From Alphaproteobacteria bacterium (GTDB lineage: Bacteria; Pseudomonadota; Alphaproteobacteria; DSM-16000; Inquilinaceae), in the NCBI GenBank assembly GCA_028277405.1, contig JANQGH010000026.1, forward strand, positions 1 through 64,000: a stretch of DNA of 64,000 nucleotides. Reading direction: 5' to 3'. Shown here piece after piece: positions 56,483-64,000 of this stretch. The position numbers and the translations under genes are program-made. The notes under the pieces are model-generated. The model saw only the letters and a list, made by a program, of their open reading frames with translations, searched no databases and had not been told where the DNA came from. How positions within the stretch are numbered: the stretch's first letter is position 1; every line of letters begins with the position of its first letter.

Positions 56483-56703
56483 GTACCGTCAATAGGTCCG
56501 ACGGCGACCCGGACGGCTGGGCACGCCCCGGCCAGGTATTACCTTGGCAGCATTGGCGAGCGCTTTGGCGCAACTTGCGAGTGTGGTTCCGGACCCTTGT
56601 GCCTAAGTTTTCACGAGAGCGGCGCGCGTGTGTTGCGCCGTGAACCTCGGCAGCGGGCCGATCGAGAAGACCGACCCCCAACAGACCAAAACAGGATGCA
56701 AGC

Positions 56704-57519
56704 ATGAGCAAGACCATCTTGATCACCGGCGCCTCGTCCGGCATCGGCAGGGCCACCGCGCAACTCTTCGCCGACAAGGGATGGAACGTGGTCGCGACGA
56801 TGCGCCGGCCGGAGGATGAGACCGAGTTGACGGCGCGCGACGCCATTCTCGTCACCCGTCTTGACGTGACCGACGGCGCCTCCATCGAAACCGCCGTCAA
56901 TGCCGGGATCGACAAGTTCGGCCGTATCGATGCGCTGGTGAACAATGCCGGCTACGGCGCCTATGGCCCGCTCGAAGCGTTCTCGATGGACAAGGTCAGG
57001 CGCCAGTTCGATACCAACGTCCTGGGCCTGATCGACGTCACCAAGGCCCTGTTGCCGCATTTCCGCGCTCAACATGACGGGGTGATCGTCAACATCTCGT
57101 CCATCGGCGGCAAGATCACGTTCCCGCTCGGCGCGCTTTATCACGGCACGAAATTCGCCGTCGAAGGGTTCTCCGAAGCGCTGAGCTATGAACTGCAGCC
57201 CGCCGGCGTAAGGGTGAAGATCGTCGAGCCCGGCGCCATCGCGACCGATTTCAATGGCCGGTCATTCGATTTCGCCAATGATGAGACCCTGACGGAGTAT
57301 CAGGGCATCGTGGCCAAGCTCATGGGCGCCGCGGAAAGCCTGCTGGCGAATGCTTCGCCGGCAAGCGTCGTCGCGGAGGTGATCTATCAGGCCGCCACCG
57401 ACGGCACCGATCAGTTGCGCTACGCGGCTGGCGAGGACGCCAAGATCTACCTGGCAAACCGAAAAGCCGCTGACGACGCGACCTTCATGCAAGGCATGCG
57501 CGACCAGTTCGGGATCTAG
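56704..57519 (+). CDS. Short-chain dehydrogenase/reductase (ketoreductase type)
   Basis: A 271-residue classical SDR with TGASSGIGRATA, LVNNAGYG, the catalytic Ser in NISSIGG and YHGTK. The Arg pair after the second strand (TMRRPED) suggests NADP. The later part (GFSEALSYELQPAGVRVKIVEPGAIATDF) matches oxidoreductases acting on steroid- or lipid-like alcohols, but the substrate is unknown. It is preceded by about 220 bases without a gene, in which I see no clear promoter. Confidence 0.88.
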   Translation: MSKTILITGASSGIGRATAQLFADKGWNVVATMRRPEDETELTARDAILVTRLDVTDGASIETAVNAGIDKFGRIDALVNNAGYGAYGPLEAFSMDKVRRQFDTNVLGLIDVTKALLPHFRAQHDGVIVNISSIGGKITFPLGALYHGTKFAVEGFSEALSYELQPAGVRVKIVEPGAIATDFNGRSFDFANDETLTEYQGIVAKLMGAAESLLANASPASVVAEVIYQAATDGTDQLRYAAGEDAKIYLANRKAADDATFMQGMRDQFGI

Positions 57520-57548
57520 ATCTCCCGGCAGCGGGGTATTTCTGGAGG

Positions 57549-57578
57549 CGGCGGCCCGGCGGCGAGGCTGGGCCGCCG
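57549..57578 (+). terminator. GC-rich hairpin after the SDR gene
   Basis: A perfect 9-bp stem CGGCGGCCC/GGGCCGCCG around 12 bases, 30 bases after the SDR stop. There is no T run after it, so it may be a weak or Rho-assisted terminator. Confidence 0.45.
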
Positions 57579-57688
57579 TCCTGCGACGAGCGCTGCACTG
57601 CGCACCGCTTATGGCCGCTTGTTAAGGGCTGGCAATCCGCAAGGCCGTGTGTAAGCCTGCGACCCGCTTCAAGCCCGGCTCGGTCGCA

Positions 57689-59059
57689 ATGCCATTGATC
57701 AAAGAGAACGCCCGCAAATACTGGGTGCTGGCCGCGATGGGCACCGTGCTCGGCATCGTGGTCCTTGACGAGACGGTGGTCGGGGTCGCTCTGCCGACCA
57801 TGACCCGCGATCTCGGCTTGTCGACGGTGGGATCGCATTGGGTGGTCAATGCTTATCTGCTGGTCTTCGCCGGGCTGGCCGCCGCGGCTGGGCGGTTGGG
57901 CGACATCGTCGGGCTGAAGACCCTGTTCATCATTGGCCTGGCCATTTTTGGCCTGGCGTCCCTGGCGTCCGGTTTTGCCCAAAGCGGTGCCTGGCTGATA
58001 GCCGCCCGAGCCGTACAGGGCGTCGGCGCGGCCATCGTGTTTCCAGCTTCCCTGGCCATGATCACCCACGCCTTCCCGCCCGAACAGCGCGGCATGGCCA
58101 TGGGCGTTTACGGCGCGGTTGGCACGTTTTTTCTGGCGCTGGGGCCCTTCGCCGGCGGCTTCTTATCGGAGTTCTTGTCGTGGCGCTGGATCTTCTGGAT
58201 CAACCCGCCGATCGTGATTGCGATTGGCGCGGTGGTGGTGGCTGTCTGGCGTGATCCGCCGCGCGAGTCGGCCGTCAGGCTGGACGTTCCGGGCTTGGTC
58301 ACGCTGGTGGCGGGGGTCGGCCTGGTGGTTTTCGCGATCATGCAGGGGCCGGATTGGGGCTGGGCACATCTGGCGATCTGGCTGGTCCTGGCGGCGGGTT
58401 TGGTGATTACGCTGCTGTTCGTGGTGGTTGAACTGCGCGCAGCGCACCCGCTGATCGATGTCACCCTGTTCAGGAACGGAGCGTTCAGTTCATTCAACCT
58501 TGTGATTTTTCTGGCCCAGTTCAGCAAGCTGGCCGTGTTCATCTTTATCGCGGCCTATCTCCAAGACAGGCTCGGGTTTTCGGCAATGGTGGCGGGGATC
58601 ATACTGCTTGCCGGCACGGTCCCGCCGATGCTGACCTCGCTCCCGACCGGCATCATCCTCGATCGCGTTGGTGGGCGCGCACTTCTGCTCGGCGGTCTTC
58701 TGGCATCGTTCCTGTCGATGCTCTGGCTGGCGCTCGCGGTCACATGGGACAGCTTTTGGCCGCTGCTGCCGGCGATGATCATCTGGGGCGGCTGCGTGTC
58801 GATCCTGTTTGTGCCGTCGCTGCGTGACGTCATGGACGCCGTTTCGCCGGACAAGCGCGGGCAGGCCGGGGGCATCAGCATGACGGCCCAGCTCTTGGGC
58901 GGCACGGTCGGCATGACCGTCTGCGGCACCCTGTTCGCCACCACTGGCGCCTACTGGACGATCTTTCTGCTGACCGCCGTCTTGTTCCTCATCGTGCTGG
59001 TCGTTTGCTGGCGAACCTTGCCGAGGTTTGCGAAGCCTCAATCGGCGGAAACGTCGTAG
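57689..59059 (+). CDS. MFS transporter, DHA2 drug:proton antiporter type
   Basis: A protein of about 456 residues with fourteen predicted helices. VVLDETVVGVALPTMTRDL is the helix-1 motif of DHA2 exporters, followed by WVVNAYLLVFAGLAAAAGRLGDIVGLK (motif A), RAVQGVGAAIVFPASLAMI, and GPFAGGFLSEFLSWRWIFWINPP (motif C region). It probably exports toxic organic compounds. The ATG at 57689 starts the typical N terminus; a GTG at 57647 is also in frame. Neither has a good ribosome-binding site. No regulator gene is adjacent. Confidence 0.88.
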   Translation: MPLIKENARKYWVLAAMGTVLGIVVLDETVVGVALPTMTRDLGLSTVGSHWVVNAYLLVFAGLAAAAGRLGDIVGLKTLFIIGLAIFGLASLASGFAQSGAWLIAARAVQGVGAAIVFPASLAMITHAFPPEQRGMAMGVYGAVGTFFLALGPFAGGFLSEFLSWRWIFWINPPIVIAIGAVVVAVWRDPPRESAVRLDVPGLVTLVAGVGLVVFAIMQGPDWGWAHLAIWLVLAAGLVITLLFVVVELRAAHPLIDVTLFRNGAFSSFNLVIFLAQFSKLAVFIFIAAYLQDRLGFSAMVAGIILLAGTVPPMLTSLPTGIILDRVGGRALLLGGLLASFLSMLWLALAVTWDSFWPLLPAMIIWGGCVSILFVPSLRDVMDAVSPDKRGQAGGISMTAQLLGGTVGMTVCGTLFATTGAYWTIFLLTAVLFLIVLVVCWRTLPRFAKPQSAETS

Positions 59060-59174
59060 ATGTCGCGACGATGGGTGCCTCTGATCGAAGGCGCTTGATT
59101 GCACAAAGCTCGCCTGCCTAGGGTCGGGGTGAGCGATCTTTGTCAACGGAAGCACCGCGGGACATGAACCAGCG

Positions 59175-61601
59175 ATGAAGACAACGGCGCAGGTGGTGGT
59201 GATCGGCGGCGGCGTCGTCGGCTGTTCGGTGCTGTTTCATCTGGCCAAGCTTGGCTGGCGCGACGTGGTGCTGGTCGAACGGTCGGAACTGACCTCCGGC
59301 TCCACCTGGCATGCGGCAGGCGGCTTTCACACCCTGAACGGCGATCCCAACGTCGCCAAGCTGCAGGCCTACACGATCGAGCTTTACAAGGAGATCGAGG
59401 AACTCTCCGGCCAGTCCTGCGGCCTGCACTTGCCGGGCGGGCTGATGACGGCCGGCACGCCGGAACGGCTGGACTTCCTGCGCGTCGCCCATGCCAAGGG
59501 CCGCTATCTGGGCATGCAGACCGAACTTATCGGGCCGGACGAGGCGGCGGAGATGATGCCGCTGCTCGACAAGAGGCAGATCGTGGGCGCGCTCTATGAC
59601 CCGCTGGAGGGGCACCTCGATCCCGCCGGGGTAACGCACGCCTACGCCAAGTCCGCCCGCCATTACGGTGCGGAGATCTATCGCCAGAACCGCGTTGTGG
59701 AGCTGATCCAGCAGCCGGACGCCAGTTGGGACGTGGTGACGGAGCAGGGCACGATCCGCGCCGAACACGTGGTGAATGCCGGCGGCCTGTGGGCACGGGA
59801 GGTCGGCCGCATGGTCGGGCTGGAACTGCCGGTGCTGGCCATGGAGCACATGTACATCCTGACCGACGATATGCCGGAGGTGGTTGCCTACAACGAGGCA
59901 ACGGGCAAGGAGGTGATGGGCGTCATCGATTTCGAGGGCGAGATCTACCTGCGCCAGGAAGGCAAGGGCATGCTGATGGGCACATACGAGCGTGCCGGCG
60001 TGCCCTGGTCTGCGAAGACAACGCCGTGGGCGTTCGGCCACGAGTTGCTGACACCCGACCTCGACCGCATCGCGCCCTCGCTTGAAGTCGGCTTTCAGCA
60101 CTTCCCGCCGTTCGAGACCGCCGGGATCAAGCAAATCATCAACGGCCCGTTTACCTTCGCGCCCGACGGCAATCCGCTGGTCGGGCCGATAAGGGGCTTG
60201 CGCAACTATTGGGTCGCGTGTGGCGTGATGGCCGGCTTCAGCCAGGGGGGCGGCGTCGGGTTGGCTCTGGCCAACTGGATGATCGATGGCGACCCTGGCT
60301 TCGATGTCTGGGGCATGGATGTCGCCCGCTTCGGCGATTGGGCGACGCCCGCCTACACAAATGCCAAGGTGCGGGAGAACTATTCCAGGCGTTTTCAGAT
60401 CACCTTCCCGAACGAGGAACTGCCCGCCGGCCGGCCGTTGCGCGCGACGCCGGTTTACGATCGGCTGAAAGCCCGCAATGCGGTCTTCGGCGCGGCCTAC
60501 GGCATCGAACACGCGCTGTGGTTTGCGCCCGACGGTGCGGAGCCGGTCGAGGACGTGACCTACAAACGCTCCAACGCCTTTGCATCGGTGGCCGAGGAGG
60601 TGCGCGCGGTGCGTACCGGCGTCGGCCTGATTGAGATCAGCAATTTCGCCAAATACCGGGTCAGCGGCCCGGGCGCGAAGGCCTGGCTCGACCATTTGCT
60701 CACCAACCGCATGCCGGTCGAAGGGCGCATCGTGCTGGCACCGATGCTGAATGCGGCGGGCCGGCTTATCGGCGATTTCACCGTCGCGCGGACGGGGTCG
60801 GAAACCTTCTACATCTTCGGTTCCGGCGTGGCCGAGCAGTACCATATGCGCTGGTTCCTCGGCCAACTGCCGGAACGCGGCGTGATGCTGCAGCCGCTCG
60901 GGCTATCGCTGACCGGCCTGTCGATCGCTGGGCCGAGGGCGCGCGACCTGCTGGCGCGACTGACGCGGGACGGTGTTTCGACCGAGGCCTTTCCCTTCAT
61001 GGCCATCCGGCAGATGGATCTCGGGCCGTTTCCGGCGCTTGTCGGACGGCTCAGTTTTACCGGCGATCTCGGCTACGAGATCTGGGTCGAACCGGAGTAT
61101 TTGGCAGGGCTGTTCGATCTGGTGATGGACCAGGGGCGGGACCTGAGCCTGCGCCTGTTCGGTGGCCGCGCGCTGGACAGTCTGCGGCTCGACAAGGCGT
61201 TCGGCTCCTGGGCGCGGGAGTACCGGCCGATCTATACGCCATCCGAGGCCGGCCTCGACCGGTTCGTCAAACCGGCGAAGGGCGATTTCATTGGCCGTGA
61301 CGCCGTGCTGGCGGCGCGCGAAGCGGGTCCGGAACGCCAACTCGTCTCGTTCGCCGTCGATGCTGCCGACGCTGACGTCATCGGTGACGAGCCGATCTGG
61401 CATGACGGCGCGGTGGTCGGCTGGGTCACGTCGGGCGGCTATGCGCATTGGTCCCAGGCCTCGGTCGCCCTTGGCTATGTTCCAGGCGGGTTGGCCGCGG
61501 CGAGCGAGGGCTTCGAGATTGAGATTCTCGGCGATAGGCGTGCGGCACGCCGACTTGATGCTCCGCTGTTCGACCCGGATGGCATCCGGATGCGCGGCTG
61601 A
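59175..61601 (+). CDS. Dimethylglycine/sarcosine-dehydrogenase-like FAD protein with GcvT domain
   Basis: An 808-residue flavoprotein. VVVIGGGVVGCSVLFHLAKLG binds FAD, and STWHAAGG (about 43-50) has the His that carries covalent FAD in dimethylglycine dehydrogenase. The DAO fold covers about 1-375; FAO_M and GcvT-type folate-binding domains follow to the end (YRVSGPGAKAWLDHLLTNRMP, GDLGYEIWVEPEY). These enzymes demethylate dimethylglycine or sarcosine, passing the carbon to tetrahydrofolate. The next gene is a betaine-homocysteine methyltransferase-like enzyme, whose product is dimethylglycine, which supports that substrate. Confidence 0.88.
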   Translation: MKTTAQVVVIGGGVVGCSVLFHLAKLGWRDVVLVERSELTSGSTWHAAGGFHTLNGDPNVAKLQAYTIELYKEIEELSGQSCGLHLPGGLMTAGTPERLDFLRVAHAKGRYLGMQTELIGPDEAAEMMPLLDKRQIVGALYDPLEGHLDPAGVTHAYAKSARHYGAEIYRQNRVVELIQQPDASWDVVTEQGTIRAEHVVNAGGLWAREVGRMVGLELPVLAMEHMYILTDDMPEVVAYNEATGKEVMGVIDFEGEIYLRQEGKGMLMGTYERAGVPWSAKTTPWAFGHELLTPDLDRIAPSLEVGFQHFPPFETAGIKQIINGPFTFAPDGNPLVGPIRGLRNYWVACGVMAGFSQGGGVGLALANWMIDGDPGFDVWGMDVARFGDWATPAYTNAKVRENYSRRFQITFPNEELPAGRPLRATPVYDRLKARNAVFGAAYGIEHALWFAPDGAEPVEDVTYKRSNAFASVAEEVRAVRTGVGLIEISNFAKYRVSGPGAKAWLDHLLTNRMPVEGRIVLAPMLNAAGRLIGDFTVARTGSETFYIFGSGVAEQYHMRWFLGQLPERGVMLQPLGLSLTGLSIAGPRARDLLARLTRDGVSTEAFPFMAIRQMDLGPFPALVGRLSFTGDLGYEIWVEPEYLAGLFDLVMDQGRDLSLRLFGGRALDSLRLDKAFGSWAREYRPIYTPSEAGLDRFVKPAKGDFIGRDAVLAAREAGPERQLVSFAVDAADADVIGDEPIWHDGAVVGWVTSGGYAHWSQASVALGYVPGGLAAASEGFEIEILGDRRAARRLDAPLFDPDGIRMRG

Positions 61602-61704
61602 TCGCGGCCACGCGCACGATTTTTCTTGCCGCGTATTGGGCTTCGCTGACAGAGTTTTTTGACGCGAGAGACGGCGTAGCCGCCTTCGGTTGGGGAGAAA
61701 AGGA

Positions 61705-62757
61705 ATGTCAGCAAACGCTTCTGGCCTAGGCCTTATGCAGCGCCTGGCCGAGGGCCCGGTGATCTGCGCCGAAGGCTATCTGTTCGAACTCGAAAGACGC
61801 GGCTTTCTGCAGGCCGGCGCCTTCGTTCCCATCGTCGTGCTTGAGAACCCCGATGCCGTGCGCCAGCTCCATGTCGAGTTCGCCCGCGCCGGCTCTGACA
61901 TCATCGAGGCGTTCACCTATTACGGCCACCGCGAAAAGCTGCGCCTGATCGGCATGGAGGAGGTGCTGGAGCCGCTGAACCGCCAGGCCCTGCAGATCGC
62001 CAAGGATGTCGCGGACGAGACCGGCACCCTGCTGGCCGCCAACATCTGCAACACCAACATCTTCGAGGCCGACGATCCCGACACCCACGCAAAGGTGCGG
62101 GCCATCTTCGACGAGCAATTGGCTTGGGCGGCGGAGTTCAGCCCGGACCTGGTGATCGCGGAGACGTTCTCCTTCACCGGCGAGGCCATGATCGCGGTCG
62201 AAGCGTGCAAGGCGCTGGGCGTGCCCATGGTCGTGACCATGGCGGTCCATGCCCACCCGACCTCAATGGACGGTGTGGATTTGAACGAGACCTGCCGCAT
62301 GCTGGAAGGGGCGGGGGCGGACGTGGTCGGCGTCAACTGCATACGCGGGCCGGACAGCATGCTGCCGCTGCTGCAGGGTATTCGCGATGCTGTTTCCTGC
62401 CCGGTGGCCGCTCTGCCGGTGCCGTATCGTACGACCGACGCGATGCCAACCTTCCAAAGCCTGCGCGATCCAGGCTGTCATTGCATTCCCGACGATCGGC
62501 CGTTCCCCGTCGCGCTGGACCCGTTCACGTGCAATCGGTACGAACTGGCGGAATTCGCCAAGGCCGCTTATGCGATGGGCGTCAACTATCTCGGCGTCTG
62601 TTGCGGCGCCGGCCCCCACCACATCCGCGCCGTCGCCGAGGCGCTTGGACGCCGACCGGAGGCGAGCCGCTTCTCGCCCGACATGTCCAAGCACGCCTTC
62701 TTCGGCACCGATGCCGCGGTGCCTGAAGGCTACAAAAAGCGCGCCAGCCTGCTGTGA
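61705..62757 (+). CDS. Homocysteine S-methyltransferase family protein, betaine-homocysteine methyltransferase-like
   Basis: A 350-residue barrel enzyme. The three zinc-binding Cys are Cys212 (GVNCIRGP) and Cys299-300 (GVCCGAGP). EGYLFELERRGFL near the start and FTYYGHREKL resemble BHMT rather than MetH or MmuM. It would move a methyl group from betaine to homocysteine, yielding methionine and dimethylglycine. GAGAAAAGGA before the ATG at 61705 gives a strong ribosome-binding site. It follows the dimethylglycine-dehydrogenase-like gene after 103 bases. Confidence 0.87.
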   Translation: MSANASGLGLMQRLAEGPVICAEGYLFELERRGFLQAGAFVPIVVLENPDAVRQLHVEFARAGSDIIEAFTYYGHREKLRLIGMEEVLEPLNRQALQIAKDVADETGTLLAANICNTNIFEADDPDTHAKVRAIFDEQLAWAAEFSPDLVIAETFSFTGEAMIAVEACKALGVPMVVTMAVHAHPTSMDGVDLNETCRMLEGAGADVVGVNCIRGPDSMLPLLQGIRDAVSCPVAALPVPYRTTDAMPTFQSLRDPGCHCIPDDRPFPVALDPFTCNRYELAEFAKAAYAMGVNYLGVCCGAGPHHIRAVAEALGRRPEASRFSPDMSKHAFFGTDAAVPEGYKKRASLL

Positions 62758-62874
62758 CCATCACGGTGCTCGAGTTGGCCAAAGCTCCGAGTCGGCTAGG
62801 GGCGAGACATAGACTGCGCGCCGTATGTAGGCCGAATCCGAGGCTTTGCCGACTTCAGAAAGGTGGCACGAAGA

Positions 62875-63591
62875 TCAATGCTGTAGATAGAACGACCAGA
62901 CCCAACGCCCGCAAATAGCATCCAAGTGATAGCTGCCCGGCTCCCGCTGCCGCAGTTGCTCGTTACTGAAGAACTCCATATCTTCGTATCGGACAGTAAC
63001 GGGCAGCCCTCTCAGTGGCTCGCCGTTCATCCTAAGTCCAAAGCTACCCATACACGCGCCAAACCGACTGTTCTCCAGTTCATAGATGACGTGGTTCCAG
63101 CCGTCCCTCAAATAGAACTTCAAGTCTCGACTGTTTTCTCCACTTAGATTTCTCACTCGCGAGTAGACCTCGGAATACGTATTGCCTGCGTCGCCCTGAT
63201 CGATGTAAAAAAGGCTTCTGTCTGCCTCAGAATCAAACACTAAATAGTTGTTGACATAAACTCGCGCAAAGTCGTCTGCACCATCGACTTCGAGCTCAAA
63301 GCTTGTCACATCCTGCCTGTCACGTACACCGTTAGGTAGTGGTACGCGTCGAATGTAGGCAGTGTTTTCAACAGAAGTATCTGAGGACCTGAGGTGCTCG
63401 CCGAACTCAAAAACCAAGCCGACCCCTGTCACGCTAGCAGCTACGACAAATGCAATTAGGACAATTATTCGAGGCCATTCTGAGGCCAGTGCCGGCCTAG
63501 CGCTCGCGACCGTATCGTCTTTACCTTCATGGGCCCTTGTTACGGCCTGTCCGCCATCAGGCGCTTCGCTTTCCGTTTGCATGGCGGTCAT
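62875..63591 (-). CDS. Unknown single-pass membrane protein
   Basis: A 238-residue protein with one membrane helix (IIVLIAFVVAASVTGVGLVFEF, about 41-62), a charged cytoplasmic N terminus and a periplasmic part with beta-type segments (FELEVDGADDFARVYVNNYLVFD, DLKFYLRDGWNHVIYELEN, GSFGLRMNGEPL). The pattern 'VYVNNYLVF ... L..GWN.I...L.N' looks like a galactose-binding-type beta sandwich, but I cannot assign a family. The start ATG overlaps the stop of the upstream gene by 4 bases (ATGA). Both genes have lower GC than the core. Function unknown. Confidence 0.65.
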   Translation of the reverse strand: MTAMQTESEAPDGGQAVTRAHEGKDDTVASARPALASEWPRIIVLIAFVVAASVTGVGLVFEFGEHLRSSDTSVENTAYIRRVPLPNGVRDRQDVTSFELEVDGADDFARVYVNNYLVFDSEADRSLFYIDQGDAGNTYSEVYSRVRNLSGENSRDLKFYLRDGWNHVIYELENSRFGACMGSFGLRMNGEPLRGLPVTVRYEDMEFFSNEQLRQREPGSYHLDAICGRWVWSFYLQH

Positions 63592-64000
63592 CCCAATGCG
63601 AACTGAACCCGAGCCCTATCGCACACAGCGTAGCTGTTGTTGGTAGGCCAAGTTCGATATCGATCCCAAGACGCATTTCCAAACACGCTGATTTCATGTT
63701 CCACTATCCGTCCATTTGAGAACTCCAGCACCAGCGATCCTTGGAGATTGCAGTAGTTGAGGCCAGAGTTCTCTATATGAATGTCAACGGTGTTTTGTCC
63801 TTCTACTAGATGTTCGAGAAACGACAATCTAATAGGCAAGAAGTAGGGATCGCGCGGATAAAGAAAATTGTTTAGCCCAGACGCGGCTGCAACAGCGCGA
63901 AGTGCCAATTGTTCTGTTTGTGGGTGCTGCTCATTGCATTGATAAATCATCCGGCAATGATAGCCTGATCCGAATAATCTGCGCTGGTTGACAAAGACAC
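63588..64000 (-). CDS. Unknown protein, C-terminal part; runs off the right edge
   Basis: The frame is open from 64000 to a stop at 63588. The window shows about 136 residues reading ...VFVNQRRLFGSGYHCRMIYQC...FLYPRDPYFLPIRLSFLEHLVEGQ...; the internal Met at 63950 need not be the start because no stop precedes it. The end is beta-rich (TVDIHIENSGLNYCNLQGSLVLEFSNG). There is no recognisable motif. It is coupled to the gene at 63591 by a 4-base overlap, and the two probably work together. Confidence 0.55.
   Translation of the reverse strand, partial: VFVNQRRLFGSGYHCRMIYQCNEQHPQTEQLALRAVAAASGLNNFLYPRDPYFLPIRLSFLEHLVEGQNTVDIHIENSGLNYCNLQGSLVLEFSNGRIVEHEISVFGNASWDRYRTWPTNNSYAVCDRARVQFALG

Noticed and set aside
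56483-56703. Small gene in the gap before the second SDR
   Set aside because: The only open frames are antisense extensions without ribosome-binding sites or family similarity.
59118-60866. 582-codon open frame on the minus strand
   Set aside because: Antisense to the dimethylglycine-dehydrogenase-like gene, which has intact FAD and GcvT motifs.

Overview
The window is about 64 kb of GC-rich chromosome from an alphaproteobacterium. The DUF1476 (F1-ATPase zeta-type) protein, the purC-purS-purQ-purL order, a class II DAHP synthase, a short second-type GltX, and the RidA/NCS1 and betaine-degradation genes fit a free-living, probably marine or soil, Rhodospirillales-like lineage. I cannot name the genus. 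Most of the window is dense housekeeping DNA with short gaps and many overlapping stop/start codons. TTG and GTG starts are common (gph, trmJ, purS, radC, the NCS1 permease).

Left edge (1-5950) is an accessory island with visibly lower GC than the core (spot count 28/60 G+C at 4201-4260 against 43/60 in glmS at 12301-12360). It opens with an IS3-family element inserted into an IS481-like transposase gene. Next comes a tightly coupled four-gene minus-strand operon (5269 to 490): an M78 (ImmA/IrrE-like) metalloprotease fused to a macro domain; a P-loop kinase fused to a short PurA-like domain whose catalytic Asp is replaced by Ser, as in phage PurZ; a DUF7002-like protein that may be an ADP-ribosyltransferase; and a second zinc-protease-like protein. 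A degenerate tRNA-Arg(CCG)-like sequence lies near 5873-5947, just before an intact tRNA-Val. I regard this operon as the most interesting item: a candidate, possibly undescribed, nucleotide- or ADP-ribose-based conflict system.

Core, 6.2-28 kb: GH15 glucoamylase; gph; glmU-glmS (UDP-GlcNAc synthesis); succinate-semialdehyde dehydrogenase; glutathione reductase; a minus-strand bufferin operon (bufA-bufB-bufC-DoxX, a copper-binding RiPP system); class II DAHP synthase; nicotinate phosphoribosyltransferase and NAD synthetase; gltX, cysS, cimA and trmJ.

Middle, 28-39 kb, is mixed: a secreted protein of 17 uninterrupted 34-residue TPRs with a peptidoglycan-binding-like tail; a membrane LytTR regulator; a secreted Ntn hydrolase; a PH-domain membrane protein; a methyltransferase; a dicarboxylate symporter fused to a solute-binding domain; RidA; an NCS1 permease; a GFA-family protein.

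Core, 39-52.5 kb: rpsD with a good promoter and terminator, GNAT, rarD, bolA and monothiol glutaredoxin (Fe-S partners), the purine genes purC-purS-(alkA-like)-purQ-purL, the zeta subunit, purB, radC-map, sfsA, a molybdopterin-binding protein, marC and tRNA-Leu(TAA).

Right part, 52.5-64 kb: a small secreted protein, two SDRs, GNAT, an AbrB-family membrane protein, an alpha/beta hydrolase, an MFS exporter, and a dimethylglycine-dehydrogenase-like plus betaine-homocysteine methyltransferase-like pair that together would turn betaine into sarcosine. The window ends in two coupled unknown genes, the upstream one cut by the window edge. All calls come from reading the sequence; no database search was run.
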